A DNA stretch of 64,000 nucleotides from Desulfogranum mediterraneum DSM 13871 (GCF_000429965.1 NZ_AUCW01000004.1:186001-250000); one strand, 5' to 3'. Numbered from the stretch's first letter, positions 16,540-25,270 are shown. Numbers and translations are program-made. The notes: generated by a model from the letters alone, not told the origin.

Positions 16540-18507
16540 CTATGCCGGCAAGGGCCCGGAACTATCAGCACTCCTGCCTCTGGCCTCATCCAGTACTGCC
16601 CGGACATCATAGGCCAGGTCTTCCATCAGCACCGGTTTGTTGAGGTAGGCGTCCACCCCGACGGTGGAGGGCTTGGAACTGTCCAACTGCTCACTGAAGC
16701 CGGTACAGATAATCCCCGGAATATCGGCCTTGACCTGCTTGAGCTGGGCAACCAGCTGCAGGCCGGTCATCTGGGGCATGGTTAAATCGGTGATCACCAG
16801 ATCGATCTGATCGCTGAGCTTGCGAAAGGCCTCCAGGGCCTCCAGGCTGCTCACCCGCATGGTCACCTTATAGCCCAGTTTTTCCAGCATCCCCTTGCAG
16901 ACCTCGGCCACGGAATGCTCGTCATCGACCAGGAGGATGTGCTCGTCTCCCCGGGGCAGGGGGCCCTGGCGAGGCTTGAGACCGGGCCGAGGGGGTCTGA
17001 GTTCAACCACCGGCAAAAAGAGCGAAAAGGTGGTACCGACCCCGACCTCGCTCTCCACCCGAATGGTGCCGCCGTAGCTGCGCAGGATACCATGGACCAC
17101 CGACAGTCCCAATCCTGTGCCCTTGTCCCTGGCCTTGGTCGTGAAGTAGGGGTTAAAGATCTTTTCCAGGGTCGCCCGGTCCATCCCATGGCCGCTGTCG
17201 GCAACCCTCAGGCAGAGATAGCGACCCGGGGAAAACTGTTCATCCAGGCACTCGGCGATGGTGAGCAGCTGTTCGTCGAGCTCAAGCGAGAGGGTGCCCG
17301 AGGTCTCTTCCATGGCATGAAAGGCATTGGTCACCAGATTCATGACCACCTGATGTATCTGGGTGGAATCTGCCATGATAAAGGGCAGGTCAGGCTTCAG
17401 CGAGGTCTGCAGGGCGATGGTGGCCGGGAGGGTGGGCCGAACCAGGGCCACCACCTCATCCACAATCGGCTGCATGGCCAAGGGTTTGATCTCCTGGTCA
17501 ACCTCACGGCTGAAGGTCAGTATCTGCCTGACCAGATCCCTGGCCCTCTTAGAGGCGTCCAGGATCTTTCGACAGTGGTCCCGAACCCCGGATTCCTCTC
17601 CGGACTCCAGGATCATCAGCTCCGCCCTACCGATGATCGGGGCCAGGATATTGTTAAAGTCATGGGCTATGCCACCGGCCAGGCTGCCGATGGCCTCCAG
17701 CTTTCTCGACTGTTGCATCTGTTGTTCATACTGCTCTTTTTCCTTCTTAAGCCGAGTCTGCTCGGTGATGTCGAGCACCGAGACATAGACCCGTTCCCAG
17801 GTATCCTCGTAGCCGGCAGCCACCACCACCCGGAGCTCGATGGTGAGTTCCTGGCCGGAAAGGGTCCGGTCGGCCACGGTGACCTCAAAACTGCCGCGGG
17901 CAAGCAGGGCCAGGAGTTCCTCCTTGATGATCCACTCCGCCCCCAAGGGGAGCAGATCAGCCACGGTGGAGAGTTCCTCCTTGTCCTCGAGTTCATAGAG
18001 CTGCAGGGTTCTGGCATTGACATCGACAATTCTGATCTTCTTGGCGCAAGCCCTCAACTCGTCGGGATGGGCATCAAAGTAGGCACCCAGGTTGGAGATC
18101 CCCTCATCCCGGAGATACTCCAGGTAGCACCGGACCGCGGAAAGGTCCTCCTCCCACAGAGAGATAGGCGACTGTTCAAAGAGGAGCCGATAACGGGCCT
18201 CGACCTGGAGCAACTCCTGGGAGGTGGTGCTCAGTATCTTTCGCTGCCGCCGGTGGAAGAGAAGCAGCACCAGCAGGAGGAGAGCCACCGCCAAGAGGAG
18301 CAGTCGACTGGAGTCCTGGCCCAGCTGTTGGGGCAGGGCACAGACCAGTTCGACCAACCGCTCCGCCTGGGAGGGGGCGTGGTCGGGAATCGATGAAGCA
18401 GAGGCCCAGGATCGGGCGGCGTATGCGACCGACAACAGGGCACTGCAGCACCTCAGCAAGACTTGTCTAGGCAAAGGAACACTCCTGGAGGCGGCAAAGG
18501 GAGCCAT
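16540..18507 (-). CDS. Hybrid sensor histidine kinase with PAS domain and C-terminal receiver
   Basis: 655 residues. A membrane segment at about 68-85 (LLLLAVALLLLVLLLF) follows a short N-terminal exported or membrane part. A PAS-like region spans 105-250. The HisKA phosphoacceptor is SLAGGIAHDFNNILAPI, and the HATPase has NLVTNAFHAMEE, NPYFTTKARDKGTGLGLSVV. The receiver domain (about 525-640) starts HILLVDDEHSVAEV with the phospho-aspartate in DLVITDLTMPQMTGL and the lysine in YLNKPV. No output domain or adjacent partner regulator is present. It ends convergent with the GntR gene. Confidence 0.93.
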   Translation of the reverse strand: MAPFAASRSVPLPRQVLLRCCSALLSVAYAARSWASASSIPDHAPSQAERLVELVCALPQQLGQDSSRLLLLAVALLLLVLLLFHRRQRKILSTTSQELLQVEARYRLLFEQSPISLWEEDLSAVRCYLEYLRDEGISNLGAYFDAHPDELRACAKKIRIVDVNARTLQLYELEDKEELSTVADLLPLGAEWIIKEELLALLARGSFEVTVADRTLSGQELTIELRVVVAAGYEDTWERVYVSVLDITEQTRLKKEKEQYEQQMQQSRKLEAIGSLAGGIAHDFNNILAPIIGRAELMILESGEESGVRDHCRKILDASKRARDLVRQILTFSREVDQEIKPLAMQPIVDEVVALVRPTLPATIALQTSLKPDLPFIMADSTQIHQVVMNLVTNAFHAMEETSGTLSLELDEQLLTIAECLDEQFSPGRYLCLRVADSGHGMDRATLEKIFNPYFTTKARDKGTGLGLSVVHGILRSYGGTIRVESEVGVGTTFSLFLPVVELRPPRPGLKPRQGPLPRGDEHILLVDDEHSVAEVCKGMLEKLGYKVTMRVSSLEALEAFRKLSDQIDLVITDLTMPQMTGLQLVAQLKQVKADIPGIICTGFSEQLDSSKPSTVGVDAYLNKPVLMEDLAYDVRAVLDEARGRSADSSGPLPA

Positions 18508-18545
18508 GGATAAGAGACCGTGGGAAACAAGGGTCTAACAGCTCC

Positions 18546-18575
18546 AGTTTACGGTGATATTTTGGTTTTTGTCAA
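18546..18575 (-). promoter_or_regulatory. Sigma-70-like promoter of the hybrid kinase
   Basis: On the minus strand TTGACA (18575-18570) and TAAACT (18551-18546) are 18 bp apart, 39 bp before the kinase ATG. Confidence 0.5.
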
Positions 18576-18748
18576 AATAAAACAGACCGTCTCCGCAAGA
18601 GAGGTCCCGTTATCCTGCCTGCTTGCCGACAACTCCCGGCCAGCGGCGACAGAGGGCAGGCTTACACACCATGCTCCAATCCCGGTTGGCCGGTGGGACC
18701 TGGGAACGGCTGAAGAAGCGGGCACGATATTTCCCGATCGACAGGCGG

Positions 18749-18776
18749 TTTACCTTTGCCTTTTTCCTGTTATACT
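18749..18776 (+). promoter_or_regulatory. Possible sigma-70 promoter for the rhodanese-MBL gene
   Basis: TTTACC and TATACT are 16 bp apart, about 85 bp before the start codon. The rest of the 354-bp spacer (18508-18861) shows no other gene. Confidence 0.4.
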
Positions 18777-18861
18777 GTAGACAAAGATCTATCGATGAGA
18801 ACAATTCACCCTTCAGGATTCCAGCCAAGGCGGACCCGCGGCCAGAGAGGAGAGCGAGCAG

Positions 18862-20025
18862 ATGGCAATATTCAGGTACCAGGCTAATGACCTTTTTCAG
18901 TGGCTGATCAGGCAAGAAAACATCGCGATACTCGATGTACGCAACAGTAAAGATTTCCAGCGCTTTCAAGTGGAAGGTCCCTATCCCTTCGAGATGCTGA
19001 ACCTCTCCTACTATGATTTCATGGAGATCGAAGAGGAGATGGTTGCCCAGGTTCCCAGGGACAGGGAGATCCGAATCGTCTGTGCCCAGGAAGGCTCAGC
19101 CAGGTATGTAGCCGAAATCCTGGAAAAACACGGCTTCGACCAGGTGGGATACCTGGCCGGCGGCATCAAGTCCTGGGGCAACCTCCTGGTTCCCATGCTG
19201 ATCCACGGCGACGACCGCTACGAGCTCTACCAATTTATCCGGCCCGGCAAGGCCTCCTGCAGTTACGGCCTCCTCTGCGGCCAGGAACTGATGACCTTCG
19301 ATCCCTCCCGTGACCTGGACTTTTACCTGGCCTTTGCCAGGGAGAAAGGAGCCACCATCACGAGAACCTTTGAAACCCATCTTCAGGCAGATTATATTGC
19401 CGGCAGTCGCGCCATCGCCGCCGCCACCGGGGCCAGCTTCCACGCCAATGCCGAGGACTTCAAGGGATCCAGAAACCCCTACACCGAACTGGTTGACGGC
19501 GAGACCTTTGGTTGCCCTGAAGACGGTCCCGAGATCCGGGTGCTCTTCACCCCTGGACATACCCCGGGCTCCACCAGCTTCATCATTGACGAGCAGTTCA
19601 TCATCTCCGGTGACACCATCTTTATCGACTCCGTGGGACGTCCGGACCTGGGTGGCAAGGCAGAGGAGTGGGCCGAGCTGCTCTATGCAACCATCCAGCA
19701 GATCAAGCAGCTGGACCCCGCCATCCAGGTTCTGCCCGGACATTACATCGATTGGCAGGAGGCCGACGAAAAGCTCTGCTTTACCCTGGCCCTGGAACAG
19801 GTGCTGCAACGCAATCGGGGCATCTACGAGATAAGCCGACTCTCTGAATTCGTTTCCTTTATCAAGGACAACATGCGTCCCCAGCCAGAGGAGTACGCCT
19901 TCATCCGGCTGGTCAATGCCAACCTGGAAGAACCGGATGAGGAGAGGCAGGAAGAACTGGATCTGGGGAAGAATGAATGCGCGGCATCAACATACGCCCA
20001 GAGCCAGAGGGAGACAGGGCCCTGA
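18862..20025 (+). CDS. Rhodanese-persulfide dioxygenase-like (MBL fold) fusion
   Basis: 387 residues. Residues 1-115 are a rhodanese domain with candidate active-site Cys74 in VCAQEGSARYV. Residues 125-330 are a metallo-beta-lactamase domain like ETHE1. The usual HxHxDH reads H173-L-Q-A-D-Y178, so the ligands of a second metal are missing. The residues equivalent to the three ETHE1 iron ligands remain: His173, His233 (PGHTPGS) and Asp251 (SGDTIF). It is therefore likely a mononuclear-iron enzyme acting on persulfides in the cytoplasm, with rhodanese moving the sulfane sulfur. GAGGAGAG precedes the ATG. A closely following L,D-transpeptidase gene is probably co-transcribed. Confidence 0.85.
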   Translation: MAIFRYQANDLFQWLIRQENIAILDVRNSKDFQRFQVEGPYPFEMLNLSYYDFMEIEEEMVAQVPRDREIRIVCAQEGSARYVAEILEKHGFDQVGYLAGGIKSWGNLLVPMLIHGDDRYELYQFIRPGKASCSYGLLCGQELMTFDPSRDLDFYLAFAREKGATITRTFETHLQADYIAGSRAIAAATGASFHANAEDFKGSRNPYTELVDGETFGCPEDGPEIRVLFTPGHTPGSTSFIIDEQFIISGDTIFIDSVGRPDLGGKAEEWAELLYATIQQIKQLDPAIQVLPGHYIDWQEADEKLCFTLALEQVLQRNRGIYEISRLSEFVSFIKDNMRPQPEEYAFIRLVNANLEEPDEERQEELDLGKNECAASTYAQSQRETGP

Positions 20026-20041
20026 TCGCCCGGGAGAGAGA

Positions 20042-20908
20042 GTGAGCAACAGGGTGCCGGTTGTTATCCTCTGGGCAGGGTTGCTTGGCGCAGCCATTCC
20101 AGGGAAGCAGGTCCTCTCGGCAGAGAGCATCACGCCCCCCCCCACCGCTGCAGAGGCGCTCACCAGGCCCCTGACCAGGCTTAAACAGCAGCTGGAACGT
20201 CAAGAACTGACCATGGGCAGCAAGGTCTACCTCCGGATCTTCAAGCTCCCGGAACGGTTGGAACTGTGGATCGAGTCCCGGGGACGCTTCAGGCTTTTCA
20301 AGGGCTACCCCATCTGTTGCTATGCCGGATTTCTCGGTCCAAAACTGGCCGAAGGAGACCAGCAGAGTCCTGAAGGATTCTACCAGGTCCGGCTCGATCA
20401 ACTCAATCCGCACTCCCGTTATCACCTTGCCTTTGACATTGGCTATCCAAACCTTTACGATACCATCCATGGTCGTCAAGGGTCGCAGATCATGATCCAT
20501 GGCCGCTGTTCTTCCCGGGGCTGCTTTGCCATGGGAGATGCGGCCATGGAAGAAATCTATTGCCTGGTGCAGGCCGCACTGCAGCAGGGGCAGCGCTCTG
20601 TAGCGGTCCACATCTTTCCCTTTGTGCCCAGCCCTGCCAACCTAAAAAAATTTAAGCGCTCTTTCTGGAGCAGCTTCTGGCAGAGCCAGCAACCCATGTA
20701 TGATTTTTTTGAAAGCAACAGACAGGTTCCCCAGGTCAGCGTCATCCAGGGAAGCTACACCCTGGATCAGCCACCGCCTGCACACCTCTCTCAACTTGGC
20801 CAGCACATACCCAAGGAGCAGCAGCCATGGTTAACGAACGCAGAAGCGCCAGACGAGTCAACTTCATCAGCACCGCCCATGTCCACAGCCAAGCCGAGCG
20901 CCCGCTGA
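20042..20908 (+). CDS. L,D-transpeptidase (YkuD domain), YafK-like, exported
   Basis: 288 residues from GTG 20042, which follows GGGAGAGAG; the frame extends upstream but overlaps the previous gene. A hydrophobic N-terminal segment (VVILWAGLLGAAIPG) is a probable signal peptide or anchor. The YkuD catalytic motif is IMIHGRCSSRGCFAMGD with its cysteine near residue 160. The family cross-links peptidoglycan stems or links lipoproteins to the wall. The last 82 bp overlap the PilZ gene in another frame, and the tail encoded there is Ser/Pro-rich and probably disordered. Confidence 0.83.
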   Translation: MSNRVPVVILWAGLLGAAIPGKQVLSAESITPPPTAAEALTRPLTRLKQQLERQELTMGSKVYLRIFKLPERLELWIESRGRFRLFKGYPICCYAGFLGPKLAEGDQQSPEGFYQVRLDQLNPHSRYHLAFDIGYPNLYDTIHGRQGSQIMIHGRCSSRGCFAMGDAAMEEIYCLVQAALQQGQRSVAVHIFPFVPSPANLKKFKRSFWSSFWQSQQPMYDFFESNRQVPQVSVIQGSYTLDQPPPAHLSQLGQHIPKEQQPWLTNAEAPDESTSSAPPMSTAKPSAR

Positions 20909-21168
20909 GCGCCAGCCTGGAGACAAAAAACATCAGCCTCAAGGGCGTGTTCCTGGAGACCAGCCACAAACTCCCCCTGGGAACCAGCTGTAGCGTGGAT
21001 ATCGACCTGAGCGGCACCACCAGCATGCTCCACTTCACCATCAACGGAACCATCTGTCGACACGAAGCCGACGGCATGGCCATCGCCTTTACCGACCTCA
21101 ACCCCGACAGTTACGCCCACCTCCAGAACCTGATCGCCCTCAACCAGGCCCTGGACCAGGACGCCTAG
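20827..21168 (+). CDS. PilZ domain protein
   Basis: 113 residues, a stand-alone PilZ domain. Both parts of the c-di-GMP site are visible: ERRSARRV at residues 4-11 and NISLKGVFLET near 36. Such proteins act as c-di-GMP receptors for motility, pili or envelope functions. AAGGAG lies eight bases before the ATG. The gene overlaps the end of the L,D-transpeptidase gene by 82 bp. Confidence 0.88.
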   Translation: MVNERRSARRVNFISTAHVHSQAERPLSASLETKNISLKGVFLETSHKLPLGTSCSVDIDLSGTTSMLHFTINGTICRHEADGMAIAFTDLNPDSYAHLQNLIALNQALDQDA

Positions 21169-21285
21169 TCAGGAAGAGACGCACCCCAAAGTGCAACCCC
21201 GCCTCCCCCTGCTGCCAGCCAATCAAGGCCCCGCAGCAGTTCCAATACCACGCCAGGATCATTCCGGCCTGAGAAGGCACGGGTT

Positions 21286-21951
21286 TCAACGGTGGCGAAG
21301 CCCCTCCAGGTCCAGGAGCTGGATGGTTTTTCCCTGGACCTGGATCAAACCCTCCTCTTTCATCTTGGCAAAGATCCTGGACAGGGTCTCCGGGGTGGAG
21401 CCCAGGAGATTGGCCAGCTGGCCCTTGGGCACATCCAGGATCACCTGATCTTCCCGCCCCTGCTCTTCCACCAGATAGAGCAGATAGGAGGCCAGCCGGC
21501 CGGGCACCTCCTTGAGGGTCAGATTCTCCACCTGGGTGGCAAAACGACGCAAGCGCATGGAGAGCATGGCCAACATACTCAAAGCCAGGGAGGTATTGGT
21601 GGTGACCAGCTCCACAAATTCGCTCCTGGGAAAGAAAAGGACCTCCGAGGCCTCCAGGGTCGAGGCAGAGGCGGGAAAGGGGTTACCGTGAAAGACCGGC
21701 ACCTCACCAAAGGGTTCGCCGACGCCGAAGATATGAAGGATCTGTTCCCTGCCGCCCAGAGACATCTTGAAAATCTTGACCTTGCCCCGGGCCACCATAT
21801 AAAAACCGTTGGCCTGCTCTCCCTCGAAAAAGATGGTCTCTCCCCGGGCAACACTCTTGACCCGGGCGATTCTGGCCAGGGCCTCCAGCTGGGGGTCGGA
21901 GAGGCCGCTGAACAACATACTGGTTTTCAGGATTGCTATTTTTTTATTCAA
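21286..21951 (-). CDS. hcpR: Crp/Fnr family regulator, HcpR-like
   Basis: 221 residues. The cyclic-nucleotide-binding-like domain (10-125) includes FFEGEQANGFYMVARGKVKIF and FGEVPVFHG. The C-terminal winged helix has PKGQLANLLGSTPETLSRIFAKMKEEGLI, where the recognition helix STPETLSRIF resembles Fnr. There are no N-terminal cysteines for an Fe-S cluster. Divergent position to hcp and a TTGAC-N4-ATCAA site between them identify it as the HcpR type, which in sulfate reducers controls hcp and nitrosative-stress genes. The start codon is preceded by only a weak ribosome site. Confidence 0.82.
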   Translation of the reverse strand: MNKKIAILKTSMLFSGLSDPQLEALARIARVKSVARGETIFFEGEQANGFYMVARGKVKIFKMSLGGREQILHIFGVGEPFGEVPVFHGNPFPASASTLEASEVLFFPRSEFVELVTTNTSLALSMLAMLSMRLRRFATQVENLTLKEVPGRLASYLLYLVEEQGREDQVILDVPKGQLANLLGSTPETLSRIFAKMKEEGLIQVQGKTIQLLDLEGLRHR

Positions 21952-21976
21952 GGTAGTGACTGTTTATTATTATTTT

Positions 21977-21990
21977 TTGACCTAGATCAA
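21977..21990. promoter_or_regulatory. Fnr/HcpR-type operator upstream of hcp
   Basis: TTGACCTAGATCAA is an inverted repeat of TTGAY and RTCAA half-sites with a 4-bp spacer. Its centre lies about 41 bp before the inferred hcp transcription start, the class II activator position. Confidence 0.75.
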
Positions 21991-22011
21991 TGGCAGAAAG
22001 GACCTATCCTG

Positions 22012-22017
22012 TACTAT
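22012..22017 (+). promoter_or_regulatory. -10 element of hcp
   Basis: TACTAT lies 21 bp downstream of the HcpR-type site. No -35 hexamer is seen, which fits activator dependence. The transcription start would be near 22024 and the leader about 80 nt. Confidence 0.5.
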
Positions 22018-22106
22018 GGACGCAAACAAGGCAATACCACAGCGCTGCTGTGACCGAGATTACCTATATCACCCACCCAGCCTAACTGATTTGAGGAGAA
22101 ACCACC

Positions 22107-23747
22107 ATGTTCTGTAACCAATGTGAGCAGACCGCCAAAGGGATTGGATGTAATATCGCCGGAGTATGCGGAAAAAACGAGGAGGTCGCCGATCTCCAGG
22201 ATCTGCTGGTCTACGCCCTGGAAGGGTTAGCTCTCTTTGCCGCTGAGGCCCGCAAACACGAGATCATCGATCCTGCCACCGACCTCTTCACCTATGAGGC
22301 CATCTTCTCCACCCTGACCAACGTGGACTTTGATCCGGATCGCTTTGTCCTCCTGATCAACAAGACCATTGAACTGCGCGAGGCCATGAAGGCCAGGGTT
22401 GCCGCTGCCGGCGGGCGGACCGACTTCAGCGAACCCCAGGCCAGCTTCCAGCCTGGAGGTTCCGTGGAGGCACTGGCCAGCCAGGGCGCAGCACTCAAGT
22501 TCATCGAGAGTCTGGACAGCGACGAGAACATCCGCTCCCTCAAACAGACCCTGCTCTACGGGCTCAAGGGAATCGCCGCCTATGCCGATCACGCCGCCAT
22601 CCTCGGCCAAGAGGACGACCAGGTAGCCGCCTTCTGCTACGAGGCCCTCTGCGCCCTCATGCTTGAGGGGCTGAGCGTGGAACAGTGTGTCCCCGTGGCC
22701 ATGAAGGCCGGCGAGATCAACCTGCGGGCCATGGAACTCCTGGATGCCGGCAACACCGGCACCTACGGTCACCCGGTGCCCACCTCGGTTCCCCTGGGAC
22801 ACCGTAAGGGGAAGTGTATCCTGATCACCGGTCATGACCTCCGTGATCTGGAACTGCTGCTCAAGCAGACCGAGGGTAAGGGAATCGATATCTACACCCA
22901 CGGTGAGATGCTCCCCTGCCACGGTTATCCGGAGCTGAAGAAATATGACCATCTCCACGGCCACTTCGGCACGGCCTGGCAGAACCAGCACAGGGAGTTC
23001 CCAAACTTCCCGGGACCGATCCTCTTTACCACCAACTGTATCCAAAAGCCCAGGGACGAGTACAGGGACCGGGTCTTCACCAACGGCCTGGTGGGCTGGC
23101 CCGGCGTCAAACATATAGAAGACAAGGACTACAGCGCGGTCATTGAGATGGCCCTGGCCATGGACGGCTTCAGCGAGGATCTTGAGACCAGCTCGGTGAT
23201 GGTCGGCTTTGCCCGCAACACGGTCCTGGGGGTCGCCGACACGGTGATCGAGGCGGTGAAATCCAAGGCCATCCGTCACTTCTTCCTGGTGGGCGGCTGT
23301 GACGGCGCCAAGCCAGGACGGGACTACTTTACCAAGTTTGTCGAACAGGTGCCCGACGACTGTATGGTCCTGACCCTGGCCTGCGGCAAATTCCGTTTCT
23401 TTGACCAGGATCTGGGCGCCATCGGCGGTATCCCGCGGCTCCTGGATGTGGGCCAGTGTAACGATGCCTACTCCGCCATCCAGATCGCCGTGGCCCTGGC
23501 CGGTGCCTTTGACTGTGATGTCAATGACCTGCCCCTGTCAATGGTCCTCTCCTGGTACGAGCAGAAGGCCGTGGCCATCCTCCTGACCCTGCTCTACCTC
23601 GGGGTCAAGGATATCCGCCTGGGACCGACCCTGCCGGCCTTTATCACCCCGGCCGTGCTCCAGTTCCTGGTGGACACCTTCGAGATCAAGCCGGTTGCAG
23701 CTAACCCGGAAGATGACCTCAAGGCCATCCTGGGTGAGGTCGCATAG
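22107..23747 (+). CDS. hcp: Hydroxylamine reductase / hybrid cluster protein
   Basis: 546 residues, full length. The N-terminal cluster cysteines are Cys3, Cys6, Cys15 and Cys21, with the C-x2-C-x8-C-x5-C spacing of the Hcp type from anaerobes. Hybrid-cluster ligands appear in THGEMLPCHGYPEL, FTTNCIQKP, LACGKFRF and VGQCNDAYSA. The protein reduces hydroxylamine in vitro and is linked to nitric oxide detoxification and S-nitrosylation in vivo. A GAGGAGAAACC ribosome site precedes the ATG. It is followed by a hairpin and two genes for small redox proteins. Confidence 0.97.
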   Translation: MFCNQCEQTAKGIGCNIAGVCGKNEEVADLQDLLVYALEGLALFAAEARKHEIIDPATDLFTYEAIFSTLTNVDFDPDRFVLLINKTIELREAMKARVAAAGGRTDFSEPQASFQPGGSVEALASQGAALKFIESLDSDENIRSLKQTLLYGLKGIAAYADHAAILGQEDDQVAAFCYEALCALMLEGLSVEQCVPVAMKAGEINLRAMELLDAGNTGTYGHPVPTSVPLGHRKGKCILITGHDLRDLELLLKQTEGKGIDIYTHGEMLPCHGYPELKKYDHLHGHFGTAWQNQHREFPNFPGPILFTTNCIQKPRDEYRDRVFTNGLVGWPGVKHIEDKDYSAVIEMALAMDGFSEDLETSSVMVGFARNTVLGVADTVIEAVKSKAIRHFFLVGGCDGAKPGRDYFTKFVEQVPDDCMVLTLACGKFRFFDQDLGAIGGIPRLLDVGQCNDAYSAIQIAVALAGAFDCDVNDLPLSMVLSWYEQKAVAILLTLLYLGVKDIRLGPTLPAFITPAVLQFLVDTFEIKPVAANPEDDLKAILGEVA

Positions 23748-23773
23748 GCCACAGCATAGGCCAGCATAGGCCA
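23742..23773 (+). repeat. Three copies of GCATAGGCCA at the end of hcp
   Basis: Copies lie at 23742-23751, 23754-23763 and 23764-23773. The first holds the hcp stop codon. This is a short local expansion with no known role. Confidence 0.75.
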
Positions 23774-23791
23774 ACCAGAGCAAAAACCTAC

Positions 23792-23817
23792 CCGGCCGGG
23801 AGTCAGCTCCCGGCCGG
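23792..23817 (+). other. Strong intercistronic hairpin after hcp
   Basis: CCGGCCGGGAG and CTCCCGGCCGG form a perfect 11-bp stem with a TCAG loop. There is no T tract, so it may protect the hcp message or reduce read-through into the next gene. Confidence 0.65.
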
Positions 23818-23839
23818 AACACAACCACGGGTTTCCATC

Positions 23840-24475
23840 ATGACCAACCAACACCCCAAGACCTTTATCGTGCTCCCAGACATCCACGCCGGCATGCTCA
23901 GCCCAGAAGCACTCGAACAGATCAGCGCCCTGGTGAAGAAGTACCAGGTACCCATGACCAAGATCACCGGCGCCCAGCGGGTCGCCTTTCTGGGCATGGA
24001 GGAGGCGAAACTGTCCCAGCTCCAGGATGAACTCAAGATCCCGAAGACCCCTCCCCATCACCGCAACCGGGTCCACTATGTCCAGGCCTGTCCAGGGGAA
24101 ACCTGGTGCAAGTACGGGATCGGTGATGCCCTGACCATGGGTAAGCGGATCGCAGGCCTGGATTTGGACGGCCCCCTGCCAGCCAAGGTCAAGGTGGGGA
24201 TCTCCGGTTGCAGGATGTGTTGCTGCGAATCCTGGATGCGTGACGTGGGCCTGGCCACCGAAAAGAAGGGCTGGCGATTTACCTTTGGCGGCAACGCCGC
24301 CGGCAATCCCAGGATCGGCGATTTGATCGCCGCCGGCCTCTCCGATGACGAGGCTGTGGAGCTGATCCGAAAGACCCTCAACTATTACCTGAAGACCGCC
24401 CCGTTCAAGAGCCGCACTGCCCGCTTTATCCAGCGCATCGGTGCAGACGAGCTGCGCCGGGCGCTGCTCGGTTGA
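23840..24475 (+). CDS. Small sirohaem/4Fe-4S protein of the nitrite/sulfite reductase family
   Basis: 211 residues. It matches a single sirohaem-binding module: QACPGETWCKYG (C-x5-C) near residue 93 and ISGCRMCCCESW (C-x3-C) near 126, the cluster and sirohaem ligands. Its size is close to the small monomeric sulfite reductase of Desulfovibrio rather than to full-length enzymes. In this cluster a nitrite or nitric-oxide-related role is possible, as is sulfite reduction. The protein should be cytoplasmic. It lies between hcp and the ferredoxin gene on the same strand. Confidence 0.8.
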   Translation: MTNQHPKTFIVLPDIHAGMLSPEALEQISALVKKYQVPMTKITGAQRVAFLGMEEAKLSQLQDELKIPKTPPHHRNRVHYVQACPGETWCKYGIGDALTMGKRIAGLDLDGPLPAKVKVGISGCRMCCCESWMRDVGLATEKKGWRFTFGGNAAGNPRIGDLIAAGLSDDEAVELIRKTLNYYLKTAPFKSRTARFIQRIGADELRRALLG

Positions 24476-24520
24476 CGAATCCGCCATTTTCTCCCTTTAC
24501 CACTGAGCAAGAAGAGCATC

Positions 24521-25270
24521 ATGAAAGTTACCCGAAAGATTATCAAGATAGACGAAGAGCTCTGCGACGGCTGCGGCCAATGCGTCCCCGACTGTGCCGA
24601 GGGCTCCCTCCAGATCATTGACGGCAAGGCGAAACTGGTTGCCGACAAACTCTGCGACGGCCTGGGCGCCTGCCTGGGTTCCTGCCCCACCGGCGCCCTC
24701 CAGATCATCGAACGCGAGGCAGATGAGTTTGACGAGGAGGCGGTTGAGGCCTTTCTGGCAGAGCTGGAAGAGAAAAAAGCCAGCAGCCAGGCCAAGCAGC
24801 CCCAAGCCGGCGGCTGTCCCTCTGCCAAGCTCCAGTCCCTGCAGCCGGTCTCTCCCTGCCAGGGCGCCAACAGCCCCAACATCCAGACCGACTCCACCCT
24901 CTCCCACTGGCCGGTACAGATCCGCCTGATTCCGCCCACAGCCCCCTTCCTGAAAGATGCCGATCTGCTGGTGGCCGCCGACTGTACCGCGGTCTCCTAC
25001 CCCAACATCCAGCAGGATTACGTTGCCGGCCGAGTGGTGATGATGGGCTGCCCCAAGTTTGACGACCAGCAGCTCTACATCGAGCGCTTCACCGAAATCT
25101 TTCAGAGCGGCACCCTCAAATCCCTGACCATCCTGATCATGGAGGTGCCCTGCTGTGGAGCCATGACCCAGATCATCAAACGGGCCTATGATGCGGTTCA
25201 ACCAGAGCTCCCGGTCAGGCAGGTGGTGATCTCCACCCGCGGCGCGGTGCTCGGGGAGAGCAGCTGGTAG
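24521..25270 (+). CDS. Ferredoxin-like iron-sulfur protein of the hcp cluster
   Basis: 249 residues. The N-terminus carries one complete 4Fe-4S motif (CDGCGQCVPDC at about residue 15) and a second motif in which the second cysteine is leucine (CDGLGACLGSCP, about 45), so that site may hold a 3Fe-4S cluster or none. A linker (70-130) with extra cysteines leads to a C-terminal part with MMGCPKFDDQQ and EVPCCGAM, which resembles proteins found beside hcp in other anaerobes. It is a plausible electron donor for Hcp. Confidence 0.8.
   Translation: MKVTRKIIKIDEELCDGCGQCVPDCAEGSLQIIDGKAKLVADKLCDGLGACLGSCPTGALQIIEREADEFDEEAVEAFLAELEEKKASSQAKQPQAGGCPSAKLQSLQPVSPCQGANSPNIQTDSTLSHWPVQIRLIPPTAPFLKDADLLVAADCTAVSYPNIQQDYVAGRVVMMGCPKFDDQQLYIERFTEIFQSGTLKSLTILIMEVPCCGAMTQIIKRAYDAVQPELPVRQVVISTRGAVLGESSW

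Noticed and set aside
16915-18396. 493-residue open frame on the plus strand opposite the hybrid kinase
   Set aside because: Antisense shadow; the minus-strand frame carries every kinase motif in order.
22227-23279. 350-residue minus-strand frame inside hcp
   Set aside because: Shadow of hcp; it has no domain pattern.
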